Shown one piece after another: positions 47,238 through 60,649 of a DNA stretch of 64,000 nt. The DNA comes from Eumeta japonica (taxonomy: Eukaryota; Arthropoda; Insecta; Lepidoptera; Psychidae): NCBI GenBank assembly GCA_005406025.1, contig BGZK01000492.1, forward strand, positions 124,001-188,000, in the 5' to 3' direction. The notes below the pieces were generated by a model, which worked only from the letters and a program-made list of their open reading frames with translations, did no database searches and was not told the DNA's origin. Within the stretch, counting starts at the first letter, position 1. Each line of letters opens with the position of its first letter. A program made the position numbers and the translations under genes.

Positions 47238-47849
47238 CTTAGGTGTTTGTATTCAGGGAGATTCTTTGGAACGCTTTGGCTCATCAAAACTAGTTTTATT
47301 TTTAAATGTTTTGAGAATAACGTAGTGAAATTCTCCTCTCATGCCTACCTCACACTTGAAGTTCACGCTGTTGCTCTTGCGGTCGGTGAACTTCGTGTTT
47401 ATTCTTTAATGTACAATGATTGACTTTGCTCATCAGCACTGATTCGTTGTTCTAGTTCATTGTTTATGAACACTATGGACCCTTCGTCAAGTATATTGTA
47501 ATCCTATATTTGCTTCCTTGGCGTATTTTCTTTCATTCGAAAAACTTTTTACGGTACTTCAGGACTCGAGTCATTATTCATAGATATAACTACTTCGTTG
47601 TAGATTGTTGAAATAGATGTCAAAGTTCTAGAATGCAGTAACACGTTGCTAGAATTTTCATTGTATTATTATGGGCGTAGCAAATATCTACACTCAGCAA
47701 CTCTGCAAGTTTTAACTCCACAAGTATTTCGTTGGTGTGTTTTGTGAAAATATTTGAAACAAGCCCGGTTCTCTTTTATCCATTTCCATCTCGAATGAAT
47801 GTTGATTCATAACTTTGGCCTTGTCGCATTTGGGCATGCTGTGCTTGCT

Positions 47850-48520
47850 TTCACATCAAAGACACAATTTCACAACAAATAATTTCAATGGAATCCTCAT
47901 ATCGGGGATTTGACGCAAACACTTAACTATGCTGTATGCGGATTATTTTGTGCTGCAAAAACGATCTCTTTGCGCGATTACAAACTAGGAGTTCTTGTAG
48001 AATAGAAGTAAGTTTAAAATAAATATGGATTTTAAATGTGTAATGGCAGTTTTATGCATACACTTAAGAAAACAATTAAAATTGTTTAAGAAAGATAGTG
48101 AATGACATGATTTCAATAATAGAAATAAAAATAAACTGAGTTCCGACGAATACATAAGGACAAAACTTCATTTAGGAAACTATCTGCGTATATTCAATGA
48201 AATTCCTGAGGTTATATAAAATTCACCCATATAAAAATTTATTATGGAAATTTTTATTAGGACTTCATTAAAAAATGCTTTGAATAAAATTGTACTATAC
48301 AATCTCTGAATATTTTGTACATGATTGTGATTTGGTATGATTTTGGTTTTAAAAGAGCTATTCAAGTTTCTTGCTCATTTTCATTGAGGAATAACTACCT
48401 TATGAACATTTTCATTTGATGATTTAAAAAAAAAGTGGTGATTTATAAATTTTATGACGTATTTTAAGTGTTATTTTTTAAGTCACAAACTGTATTAAGA
48501 ATTTGAATTTGAAAAAAGGC
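47850..48520 (+). mobile_element. CR1/jockey-like LINE 3' end, copy 3 with internal deletion
   Basis: 47888-47945 reads LQWNPHIGDLTQTLNYA, matching LQWGPHI...RL in copy 1. The next part of the ORF is missing. From about 48050 the sequence again follows copies 1 and 2 through the C-terminal coding end (YLRIFNEIP) and the 3' UTR (TTCTTGCTCATTTTCATTGA) to GAATTTGAATTTGAA at 48499-48513. Confidence 0.78.
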
Positions 48521-48524
48521 ATTA

Positions 48525-49015
48525 CCATTCTTACTCAGTAGCGTAAACTGCTTCATTTTTCTTATATCTCACGTTTCGGTTCCTGGTTGGCGTTTCCAGT
48601 TTCTTTCTCTCAAAAAGTGGTGCTGTTCGTATCAGTTGTCCACATATATCAAATCGCTCAATCTACTTCGCTGTTGAGGAAGAGCTATAACTATACCGAT
48701 TCCGGTAATCCGGTATTTAATATCCGTTATTTGTAGAAATTTCATTTGTTGTCGAGAGATTTAATGGCACATACGGTATTTTGTAGTTTGATAGCGAGTG
48801 CGTTCATCTCGTTACAGGAATCACCTTACTTCAATAGGTGTTTGATGTCATCAGTACTATGTCGATGATCAATTTGGGACCATTGGGTTCTTGAATGTCT
48901 ACGATGATATCTGGTCTGGATGCTGAAAACAGCAGTGAGATACTGCTTATTTTGCTTCGATTTTCAAGCATGTTCTAAGACTTGCTCGGTTCTCTGCAGG
49001 TGTACACTTAAATAA
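48525..49015 (-). pseudogene. possible LINE C-terminal domain scrap
   Basis: On the minus strand 48925-48830 reads SRPDIIVDIQEPNGPKLIID, resembling the RPDI(V/I)....K...IID segment found at the C-terminus of some LINE proteins with a restriction-like endonuclease, followed by a weak DERTRYQTTKYR. One motif only; the flanks are decayed. Confidence 0.3.
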
Positions 49016-49019
49016 TTCA

Positions 49020-51465
49020 TTCTAAAAGTATCCTAACTTAAATCTGTGCCTGACTTCACAATAATATTCCCTTAATAATTGTGCGAGATTGCACTTCTAT
49101 TACATTCATTCTCAATTAATTGTGGACAGCTAGGGTGACATCAGTCCTTCAAAGTTTTTTGAATTTTTGTGGAAGTATAATTAAGCGAAGGAAATATTAT
49201 CCATCCAATACTACATCTATTTTCACCTTGTCATTGAAAAATATATTATTAATGATGGTCCAACAGAAAAAAAAACTCATTTCAAACTTAAATAAAAGAG
49301 ACAAAATATACACTTTTCCTACTTTTACGAATAACGTCATTTAAGAAATAAATATTTAGGACGAGCGTTATTAATCTCAAAATAAACAGCATTTCGGATG
49401 TAAATGAGCAACAAGGTGATTGACAAGTATTTAATGAGCTTTCAAAAAGCTTTCCATTCGCGAAGCGATGAAATGATTTATATTACTTTAGGTACATTGA
49501 ATATTATGCATTATCAGCATTGCTGGCTGTCAGGATGATTTCTATCACTAAGCTTTGTTTGAATAAATATAAATTTCAAATATGCCAAATAATAATTTTA
49601 ATTAATTTGAATAGAATTAAGGCGTACGATAGAAGTTATTTAGGGAGTTATCATTTATCACGATGAATTGCTTTAAAGAATTTGTTTTCGATCTTAGAAG
49701 TTAAGACTATAGTTTGTTTATATTGTGTATATCGTCCTAACCAATCTGTTCTTATACACTTTGTGAATATTATGTTTACATAGTTTATAGTGACATTATT
49801 GGCTTATCTACAAACATAACATAATACTGTAATATAAATTTAATAAATATAATAGTGATATTTCAATATATCGTTTTAGTTAAACGATATACAACCTTAT
49901 AGGTGTATCAGTACTTGATAAAAATATAAAAGATATTTACATGATATTTTATTCGTCAGTAGCCACAAAGATGAGATAAAATACAGTAAGCAGTATAGTT
50001 TAGTTAGTGTGTAATTGTTGTTTGGAAAGTCCAAGAATTGGATATGAAATCCGATAATTTTGTATTCTATGTAGAAAGCGAGAAATGTTTTTTTTAACAA
50101 ACAAAGTAGCGGATGAATTAAAATTACCTACAATGATTTCTGTTAAAGGTAATAGAATTTGGATATGAACCGATGGAGTGAATGAAACTTTAGGAGGTTG
50201 TATACTCTTCAGGGTTAATTCGCTGAATTTTTATTAGCTTAATATTTTTATTTAGTTTGAAACAAAGATTTCAAGCAATTCCGTATTGGCCAAAAAAGTT
50301 TAAAGGAGAAAACTGAAAGAAACACATTTTTTTAGTTACTTTATATTTTATAACGGTTATTGTATTTAAATATACCAAGAAATTTGTGGTGAGATGTAAT
50401 CTATTCAATTTTAAGTGAAAATCGCGATATAGAAAAACCACAATTGTAGTTTGATACATACCGCCTGTTAATTTCTATATAGTATCAGATAACTATGTAT
50501 TATACAGACATATCAATAAATAATGAATATGTAATAAAAAAAGTTTAATAAAGTATTTTCTACGAAAAAAAAATACAAATTAGTGAATCATCGGTTTTTA
50601 TTGTCAGTATAAGTTTAATGTTATTTATTATCAAAAATAATTAATATCTGTAATAAAATATTTGACACAAGAAATTTGTTAGATGAAAAAAGATCAATTA
50701 TTAAAACTAATCTTAATTAGTTTTAACCTTTCAGCGTAAACTTTTCAACATAAAGCATATTAATTATATTGGTACTATAAAATACAATTTGATTTAGAAA
50801 ACTTGTGCTATATTTTGGCAGGATCTAATGAAACTTTAATTTGAAATTTATTAAAACAAGCTTGAACGGTAATTACTTAATTTTATTAAATTTATTAAAA
50901 ACACAAACGTTTGACATTTAAGCTAAGTTGCACCAAAAGATAGAACGCAAATATCAGTGATCACAAAGGAGAACTCCATTGGCAGTGTCTTAAAAATAAA
51001 CAAATACTTTATTCATATGGCGAGAATTTGTCACAGAGAATAACGAAAACTACTTTCTCAGTAATTCAACCCAATAACAACGAGATAAGTAAATACTTCG
51101 TCTTTACAACACAGACAATGACGAAATAAACTGTATAATTATCGAGTTGAGGAGTAAGTCTGCTGTAGAATCGAATTATATACTCAATTGTTTTATTAAA
51201 CACTATAATTATACTGATACTATAAATATTATACTGATACCCATTATCTCACACTTATTTCATTTTTTATTTGACCATTTTTATTTATGTTTCCAAAAAA
51301 CTTATTATAAAAATTTTAGTAAATGAACCAATCTGTAACATAGGTGTCAAGGCTGTAATAATAATTACAGGAACATTTTTATTATGCTGGCATTGTTTGC
51401 AAAATTGTAAAATTAATGAACAAGCGATTGATGTAATTTTTGGAACGCAACATTTATCTAGCTGG
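49020..51465. other. intergenic
   Basis: A+T-rich. A minor palindrome TTAAAACTAAT-ctta-ATTAGTTTTAA lies at about 50700-50725, and ATTATACTGATAC is repeated at about 51207-51240. Confidence 0.45.
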
Positions 51466-51469
51466 TGAA

Positions 51470-52560
51470 TAGTTTGGTCTTAGAGCGGATAGATAAACTG
51501 ATAATGCTTTACTGGAACTAACAAACACCATTATCGCGAATTTCATTACCAAAGGCAAAGTGCTCTGCCACATTTTTTGACCTGGCTAAAGCATTTGACA
51601 CAGTTTTGATCACAATTCTTATTGAAAAACAGGGAGATGTTGGGCTCAGACGCTTACTACTTAAAATAATTTTATAAACTTTTCTCAAGGAGTGAAAATT
51701 ATAGATTGGATAAATGATGAAGTACCGGTGATTTACAGCGTCCTCCAGAGAATCGTTCTTGGGATTAAATTCTTTTTCCCTAATATAGACGAGTTGTGAT
51801 TGTTAAAGCTCAACCAAGACATAATTTCTATATTCACAGATGACACTACACTTGTATTCAAAGGCAACACGTAGGATGCACGTTTGCCCTCGCCCAGATT
51901 GGTTTCAACAAGGCAAGATATTGCATGTCTAGTTTTTGCTCTCAAATACCATGTCCTCTCATCTCATTGCCCGATCTTCGTTCATTTTTGCAATGAAATT
52001 CATTCCACCTCCAAACCGTGGCTGCATCGTTCTCGTTCATATAATTAGAAATTATAATTGACTCCATTCTTATTTTTAAATCCCTCATTACTGGTTGACT
52101 TTAAGATACCATGAACTAATTTACCTCTTCAGAAATCTTCCCCGTATTGCTGATCATGATATTCTATCGTGATCGTTATAGTCTATTATTAGTTCTGTCT
52201 ATGAATCATCAATTACAGTATCGTGCCCTGAGGAAGAGCTGCCACCACATATCTCATAAAATTAGAAAGAACGTAAAGGGCTATTTCGAAAATAGAATCA
52301 TTTTTGCAATTTTGACATTCCTATGTTCAAATATGTCAGAGTCAAAAAGAAAAGACTTAGGATATTATCTCAGGCAATTGTCTGTTCTTAAAACTCTTAT
52401 TAGAAAACACTCTCACTTGATTTATTCTCCTAAACTCTGTCTAATATTAATATCACATATAACGTAAAAGATATGTTGTGTCATAATTACATCACACTGG
52501 ATACATCTTAATACAAAATACAAACAAAAATTATCGCATATCTTACGAATAGAGCGCATG
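51470..52560 (+). mobile_element. non-LTR retrotransposon RT fragment
   Basis: Plus-strand blocks: FGLRADR*TDNALLELTNTI (51476-51540), KGKVLC, then in a new frame FFDLAKAFDTV (first catalytic aspartate box, 51575-51606), a decayed GVPQGTVLG (LQRIVLGIKFF near 51745), ISIFTDDTTLVFKG (second aspartate pair, about 51825-51866), and downstream ELIYLFRNLP (52115-52145). The 107-codon frame 52147-52467 lies where the LINE C-terminus would be. The sequence differs from the family at 43-46 kb, so this is a second CR1/jockey-like lineage. Ends undefined. Confidence 0.75.
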
Positions 52561-52564
52561 AAAC

Positions 52565-54955
52565 AATTTGTAATAACCAAGAGCTGTTGTTCAGAAACTA
52601 GTTTAACGTCTTATCAGGCTTTCTTGGTTTTTGTTTCCTATTAAGAATTATTAATTGAACATTTCTAATTTGCCTCTGTTACCTCGTTTACCTGAAAACT
52701 AATTCCACTAAGCTAATTATGAACAAATCAATGTGAAACCATAACAATGATAACACGAAATCTAAGAGCGGAATCGTGAATATCATCCGAGACGTAAACA
52801 CCAAATGAATCTCCTGAAATTGAAACACTGTACAAAATACTTTATAAAACGTTATTGGGATGCGGTATAAACTTCCAGCAATTAATCTCCAAAACTAATT
52901 AAATGAACCCATAACGTCGGTAAAAGTTTGTGGACAGTTGGGTACGTAGCCCTACCAATTTGGTAATTTAATCTGTGAACTAAAACTCAATAAGTGCGAA
53001 ACCAATATTGTATCAGCAAAAGTGTCATTCAATTATTTTAGGATTTCCAATATATTTTCGACCGAGGTGTTATTTTAAGTTAAATTTACTTAACCTCGCA
53101 ATTACGAAATATTTTACGTCATTCGTGTTTGTATACAAATACGAATTTTAGGTATAAAGTTAATTTTGATATAATTTATGTCATAGTAATTTTCTACAGC
53201 CGGTAAGTCCGCACCTCGGATCATTTTCTTCATAAAGTTCAGTGTACGCTTCTTCACATTATGAAAATAAAGGGTGAACAGTGCAGACACTTCGCTAGTT
53301 TATTCAGTTACTAACAGCACGAGCTTTCAAATTAGACTGTGACGGATGCACAAATATAACTAAATTTTATAGAGAATGCATCCGTTTGCACGTATTAACT
53401 GCGTATATCATTTATGAAGGGGAGTGGTCATACAGTTCACATTTCTACCGTGTGAACACCATTTGCGCATGAAATACCAAGTCGCGGCATTCCCGTATAG
53501 AAAGCCCCGGATCCGGGCCTCTTATTGGCCCCCTAGTCAAAGCACAATTTAATATGCAATTATATTTGTATTAAAACAATTATACTTTCGTATATACAAA
53601 TTATTCTAAAATACACAATACCCAATTAATATTTCCAATAATCTCTACCCGGATAATAAAACACATGTCAACTAAATATTTAGTATACATAAATAAACAA
53701 TAAACAAAACACAGAAAATGAAATAAATCTTAAACTAAGTCCCTATACAGGAAATAAATATACAAAAAATAATCATTAATTATAATACAGTCTTGTAATT
53801 TGATTATTAAGGATGCGTCTGTCTGTAATGATTTAATTTTCCTTTAATATAGAAACATAATGACTAGTTATAACTTATTTATTTTTCATTTGGAATAACA
53901 ATTTATATACTAAGGGTATTTTCTTTCATTTCTAATCATCTAATTTAATAACTCTATAAAAATCAATCAGAGTCCCTTGCTATAAATTGTTAATTCAAAA
54001 TGTTTTATATGGTCTGGTAAATAAGTATGATACATTTAAGAGCGACACGCAGGTGAAATAATCTATAGCAGAACTAGCTTCGTAAGTCTAAACAGAGCCA
54101 AAATTAAAACCTAGATAGGAACTAACATTCGTAATAAAAGACGGACCAAGAGCAGAATTTAGATTGAAATTTAAATGAAATCGGAAGAGAAATCGAAATG
54201 GAAACCAACAGAGACTTAGATCGTGATTCATTGAGAACGAGCATGAAAATACACAAGTATGAAATGACGCGGAATATAAATGACTTTTTATTGTTCGTAT
54301 TCAGATGTTTTATTCTATTTTGTTCGCTAACAACTCTCAATGCTTAAATACTTCATCCATAGTCAAGGTTATATGTTTTGTAACTTTTGTTATTCACACA
54401 GCCAAATGTAAAAAATCACGAGAATAGTATATATAACGAAGTTATAAGTAAAACTATCACGGGTAACTATGCTTTATAAGTTACCGAGTTATAGTGAGAG
54501 TGTGGTATCTCAACTATTAAGCTGGATTATTTTCGTCCTGCAGCCAGTTTAGCCACAACGAGTCAACAACATATAAAAAATGCATACAATACATACTTAG
54601 GCAGTATTTACCTAGGCCTGCGATGCAATGCATATTTTTAACTTACGGATTAGTTAACAATACGAACCAAAAGTCATTATTTTTATCTTCAATGAAGCAA
54701 AAAGTGATGAAACTAATATATTGGTTAAGGTTCACTCGATTTTATAATGATATGTTATGAAGTTCCTAAACTAAGAATGTCCAAGAAGACGATTAAAAAA
54801 CACGTAAACCTAACACATTCTAGGCCAACATATGTCAGAATACTAATATAAAACATAACATTAGAAGTTTTTCTTTTGTAGATTCGTGATTTGCAAGAAT
54901 GCAAATGACACATTTTAATATATATTGTGGGACGTTTCTCTGTGAGAGGTACGTG
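52565..54955. other. intergenic
   Basis: No gene. A 12-base palindrome CCCGGATCCGGG sits at 53507-53518 in a short GC-rich patch. Confidence 0.4.
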
Positions 54956-54959
54956 GTAA

Positions 54960-55250
54960 TGAAAGAGAATTTTCATTTAAGATCAATATATTTATTGACC
55001 GGTTTTTCAATATTTCTCGTTATGATTTCTCAATGGTGTTCTTAATAAATCACTATAACAATCCACTTTTCTATCACTATTGAAACTTGTGCGCTCGGGC
55101 ATCAGCCCTCGTCCCCTCTGTCCTTTCTTCTCTCTAGTCTCTTCTCATTTGTTGTCCGCGAGCTCGGATTTGAATATTCTACTCTGATTTTAAATTGAAC
55201 GTGAACCCTCATTTGTGAGCACGAAGGTCGGATACTTCACATGCCACCCA
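54960..55250 (-). repeat. dispersed repeat, copy 2
   Basis: Reverse-complement homologue of 41523-41830 (see that entry). Here GGGCATCAGCCCTC on the plus strand (about 55096-55109) mirrors GAGGGCTGATGCCC. The boundary near 55250 is clear. Confidence 0.8.
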
Positions 55251-55299
55251 CTCCTACTACAATACTTTTAAGAATGGTGGCATAATATACATTCTTTTT

Positions 55300-55480
55300 G
55301 GTACTTTGGTATATCGCGGAGTGTAATGAAGTCGCGTCGAAAAATGTGCGATGCGCTTTCACGACCGGATGATGTTGTCCGAACGTATTTAATTCTCCCG
55401 CGGACGTGGACAAATTGCTTTGAACCATCGCGCTCTGTCACTGCGGACGCTGCGGACGGCAAAGCACCCAATTTTATACC
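55300..55480. other. CpG-rich islet with minus-strand open frames
   Basis: About 180 CpG-rich bases; minus frames of 63-67 codons overlap in two phases (SAASAVTERDGSKQFVHVRG in one). No known protein. A nearby ACCCTAAAAAAGGTATAGC may be promoter-like, but this is not established. Confidence 0.4.
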
Positions 55481-55484
55481 CTAA

Positions 55485-56330
55485 AAAAGGTATAGCATCA
55501 GCGTAATATTTTATCTTTAACGCATTTTACTAGGTCTTTAGCTTCAAAATTTCTGAATTTTGAACAAAGTCATTAAGCTATAATTACATTTTTGTTATGT
55601 AATATTTTGCTTTTATCAAATTATTTATAGACGATTCCTTAATTATGACTTTTTTAGAACAACATTTTTATAGACAAATATAATTGATTAGATTTTGTAT
55701 CGAATGTTTCGATGGTTCTATAGGAGGAAAATATTTTTAGTAGTTCGCGTTATAATAATTCAATAAATTTAGGACTCTTCGTTATTAATATTTTAAGCGA
55801 ATGGTTCTTGTATTTTAAATATGAGTGTAAATAATTTCTCGATTCGGAATGAAAAGATTGGAATTAGTGTGGTGGAGCCATGCGTGTAAACTGGGCCGGT
55901 TCGATCTGTGAGATATCATACTTTCACGAAACACAGATGTGAAGGAACTCTGGAGTTAGGAGAGTTCATGGACTGTAGTGACCACCTTTTTCTGGTGGCT
56001 TACAAGGTCATTTGACTCCAAAAAAAGTCTTATTCAGATACTGGTTTATTGTTCCATTTGATATAAATAGATATCATTTCCGAATATGTAGAAAAACTAA
56101 AACTGGACTATGAAAAAATCACACTCTAAAAAGTATGAATTAAAAATATGTTCATGTCTGACATCCTTTATAAAAACTATTAAATACTTATCATAGTAGG
56201 TAGACAACTTACATACACATTTTAATTTAATACATAGATATAGTGATGTTCCGAGGATAGCCGTGGTATTATATCATTTTGTCCTAAGGATCTAAATTGT
56301 CATAAATTGTATTATTGTGTAAACAATTCA
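55485..56330. other. intergenic
   Basis: A+T-rich, nothing supportable. Confidence 0.4.
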
Positions 56331-56339
56331 TAGTATATG

Positions 56340-56660
56340 GATGTATTTAACATGGCTACAAAACAAATACGCCGACTTGATCGGTGAAATACTATACTCC
56401 CACGGACGTGAAGGAACAGCTTCCACTGTCATGTTTCGTCAAGTGAGTAATAATTCCGGTGGTTCAGTGTCCTGTCCCTCCGCTCATTGCTCTCTCCATC
56501 AGGCGTCCTATTTCCACCCAAGAGGCTGGCCACGCACTGGTGACGGCTTTGGTGTTACTGGTGTCCATGGATATCGGTGACAGCCTGCTTTTTCGTGGCT
56601 CGCATGTTCGTTTACCTCACGAGCTGCTATAAAAAAAAACCTAACCTAACTCAACTTACT
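56340..56660 (+). repeat. moth-type SINE/LINE tail repeat
   Basis: GC-rich 300 bases ending GGTGTCCATGG..CGGTGACA, GCATGTTCGTTTACCT, then ATAAAAAAAAA and CCTAACCTAAC. This matches, from memory, the very common lepidopteran tail GGTGTCCATGGGCGG..-CTGCTCGTTTGCC-..ATAAAAAAA. The 79-codon frame here is incidental. The CCTAACCTAAC resembles the insect telomere word (TTAGG) but is only about two units. Confidence 0.6.
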
Positions 56661-56664
56661 TTAG

Positions 56665-57790
56665 CCAGTCATTAAACTGTTACCGCCTTCACTTTCCCAA
56701 CTTATGTTATCATTTACTTATTATTGTTATTTTTTTAGACTATTAACGTGTACGTCATATGCGTATATATTTATATATTGATGGTGTTTGGCTTACATCA
56801 TCTTTTTAAACGTTCTAATTATGGCTCTTTTATTTAATACCCAACATAGCACCATTCGAATTACTTTTTATTTCTTAACTTTGTACTGTCTATAGGGCGC
56901 CTCATAGAATTTAGTGTAACATAACCTATAATTAACTTATAACCTATAAATTTATAAAAATAAAGACACTTCTAACGGTACCTCATTTGTTAAATTATAA
57001 TAAGTAGTTTTATAGTTATCCAAGAACGGATGAACATATGTACATAGTGTTGCATAATGACCCTTTCGGGTCTTTGAGGGTTAAAATCAAATGAAAAGAA
57101 AACACATAGAAAATCAGAAGGCATATAGCCTCAACCACAGAATTATAACTCTGTGATTTCCGTAACGAGTTATTACAATAAATCGAAACCGATTGAACCC
57201 TTGTAGATGATCGCATTTCGTTTGTGAACATACTGATCGCAGAAAACAAAACTGATTCGTTAGTGCTTTAACTCCGGTATAAATACGTCTAGATTAGCTT
57301 TCTTTCCGAAAAGAATGATTTTATCTTTTTATTTTAAGTTTATTTATTTGCGAGCACAGGTCGCAACAATATATACACACGTATAGGCACATACGGGCTA
57401 AAATCATAATCGTCTTTTTGGCTTTGCCGAATCCGAATAATAAAGACAAAAATGCAAATACGATTGCACTAAACAGAATTTTTAGATGCGCTTTTCTTTA
57501 AAACTGCGTAATTGTAAAAAAAATTTGGAAAATTTTCAAGGTTAACTCCTATGCATTAGTTCGTAGACGAGCCAGGCTACTCACGATAGGGTTGCATTTG
57601 GTGCACTTAAGTGAGGATGATGACATGATATTTATAACTATCTTCAGCACGTTTAACTACCTTTCACCCATCAACATGTCTATTGCCTTGACTTGGGAGA
57701 AAACACAGAATTTTAACATTCAGGTTGACTTCAAGCCTCCCCTCAATGAACTATATATAAAACAACGCTAATTTTAGAAAGCCCAGACAC
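56665..57790. other. intergenic
   Basis: Nothing supportable. Confidence 0.4.
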
Positions 57791-57794
57791 GACT

Positions 57795-58375
57795 ATAATA
57801 CATTCTTTTGTTATGGAATTCCAGTGTACAACTTCTGTATCAGTCACTAAACTCTAAAAACAATTTATGACAGGAAGACATTTCAGTACGATTGAATACA
57901 ATCCAATACATATATTGTATTGTATAAACAATATATTAGACAACACAACGTAACGACGGAATACGTTGTTACCATGTGGAATTTCGGTGCCGACTTTTCA
58001 CCTCGGTCATCAGAGCCTAAAAATCGATCATGACTAAAGTGAATCATAAGACGATCTGGAATTAGAGTCTGAAAACATTAAAATTGGAGTACATCATAAG
58101 ACAGTTCCAACAAGATCAAACACAGCTAGGAAATGTTGTTCCGTTACGAAGTTTCAGTGTAAATCTTCCGACTCTGTCATCAGATCTGGAAAGCTAATTG
58201 TGGCCAACAAAAATTTTAAGACAATTCTAATATGCCCAAGTTGGCCAAGGATACGTCGCTCCATTATGGAATGCTAGTGTCTACTTTCCGCCTCCGTTGT
58301 CAGGCTCCAAAAATCACTAGAGATCAGAAAGTCAAAAACACGATGAGGATATGTTATTCCGTTATAGAGTATCCT
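57795..58375. repeat. diverged tandem repeat array (about 5 units)
   Basis: The word (G)TTGTTCCGTTATGGAATTTC-like recurs at about 57805, 57965, 58132, 58254 and 58347. Three of the units continue into CTCGGTCATCAGA and CCTAAAAATC-like text, with CATAAGAC.. spacers. Unit spacing shrinks from about 165 to about 95 bases. Non-coding. Confidence 0.75.
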
Positions 58376-58499
58376 TTTGACTACATCATTAGTTCGATTC
58401 AATTACATCATATTATTGTATTGTCATCAGAACTATATATAATTGCCAAGTTTCATGATGATCGAATAATCATAAGTATGTGAAATTTGTTCCCTGAAT

Positions 58500-60645
58500 C
58501 TCCATTACATTACATACAAGTGAAGATAATAAAAGCGTGTCAAAAATGGAAATTACTTTAATTTTATTCTACATTTTGTTTTCTTTTTATAGAATCTTAA
58601 AGGGGCAAAGGAGCTTGTGTCTACAGCAGAGTAGATGATTACCTCCACTCATAAACATCGCTAATCTTGAGAAGGTAAATAATGCGATTTCGATCTTCCA
58701 AAAAGAAGGACTCTATTCTAGGAGACCTACTTCTTGTAGTTAACTAGGATGACCGCTGACAGTAAATCTTTCCAAAGTTTTACCATACAATGCCGAAAAA
58801 CTGTCCATGAAATATAGGCAGTAAAATTCCGGCCATCAAGATTGTAGCAATGGTATTTCTCTCGAGCGGAATGATGACGGAAATCAACTACAGCAATAAT
58901 ATTGAATAATTTGTCAGAGCACTACCTGTAGTATAAGCAATAAAGTATTCACAAATCAATAATTTTCCTTTGATTTAGTTACTATAATTAATTGAGAAGA
59001 GTTTTTTACTTTTCTTTTAGAAAAATGTGAACATATATCAATTGTATATAATATTCTCAAAATTTATTTAATCGCCTTATTTTCTCAACTATTAGTCATG
59101 ATGTCTCAAATGTTTAAAACTAAACGGTATTTTAACAAAACACAATCGAACATAAAATCGTTTTATAAGTCAGCACTAAACTCTCGTCAAGCGCGAAGTC
59201 CCAGTTTTTAGGGGCCCGCCGTCTGAACCGTGGTCCATTAACGAAATGAGCTTATGAGCTTACACGAGTTAGGCCTCGACTCATGGACGAACTCGAACAC
59301 GAAGATTTGGTTAAGGACAAATTAGTGCGGTTGAAAGCGGGCGTTGTGAAAATTCTGATATTTGTTGAAGCACGCCGATTACATGTTTAAATTGATGTTG
59401 TTTTTCTGACATTTACGCACAATCTATAAAATGAAGCTCTTCCTAATTGAAAAAAAAAATCATAGAAAAAAAATTAAATGAAAATAGATGTGAATGTGCT
59501 ATTTCATTGCTCGAGCCGGTCCATTTTTATGCTGCAACCAAGAAGGCCAAAGCATGGCACTACCATAATTCTACATTCAATAGTAATTAATACATTTTAA
59601 AATCAAACAAAGGGACTAATTTATACATTATACTGTTCACTTTATCAATACTAAATCGTCCAATCCCTTGATGTAGCTCTTTCATTCTTTCATTATTTCC
59701 CTTGTCTCGTTTGATTTGTGATCATAGCTCCTAATTCTTTTGCGTCAGAGTTATTTATACTGAGTTTAGATTTAGAATAACGATGAGGTAAATTCTCGAC
59801 CATCAACTTTAGGCAAACAACAAGCTAAGAGCAAACCACTTTCGCTAGGTCCTTCTCGCAAATACTTTGAAGAAACCCAAAGATATTGTGAACATTTTTT
59901 TTTATTGTTGCTAAGGTTAATGTACAAATTATGTTGATACACAATAGAAAAAATGCTAATTTACTAAACAAAAATAGATTTTGAATTGTATTTATCATTT
60001 CTTGTTCATGTTCACCAGAGATTCGTAGATTTCAATAAATAATTTATAATCTAAATTACTACTTGTTAGATTTTTACTACCCTGAGGCGTATTCTGCCAC
60101 AATGTTTTAAACCTTGAGCCCTTCATGTTGATCTAGTCAGGGTTGAAATCTGTTAACTTCTACTGTTACCAATGTAGTGACAACGTCTAGTACCGCTGTC
60201 TTAAAGTATTCTCTCAGGCAAGAAATGAGCCAGTTTAACTTAATTTAATTTAAGCTAAAAACTAGTCCGTCTGATCGCCTGTGGTCAAGTTTTAACTTGA
60301 CACCTTAAACTTCCAAGAAAATACTTTAACCACTCGGCTGGCATAATTTACACGTTTTGCTATTTATGAATGCCTTTGGAATATCCTTAAAACTATCTGA
60401 ATGAATACTTAAATCTAAAAAAGAACTCAAAGCGTTTCTTGAGATCTTAAGTACTAATGAATAGTGAAAATAAATAGAACTGTCATTGCAAATTAACTAA
60501 TTTAATTACAAAATTGAATTAAAAAGTGGATAAACTGAAAGTCATGAAATTACTTTTTTAGGTCATAAGATTCCTTTTAAGTGCTTTTTTTTTAATTTAC
60601 TTTATTTTATTTTTCTCGCTTTGACCGCCCATCAAACAAGTTGAA
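58500..60645. other. intergenic
   Basis: No gene. TCAAGTTTTAACTTGA at about 60284-60299 is a small palindrome. Confidence 0.45.
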
Positions 60646-60649
60646 ACAC

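Noticed and set aside
56637..56655. CCTAACCTAAC as telomeric sequence
   Set aside because: Only about two units, placed right after the A-run of a repeat tail; better explained as part of that tail.
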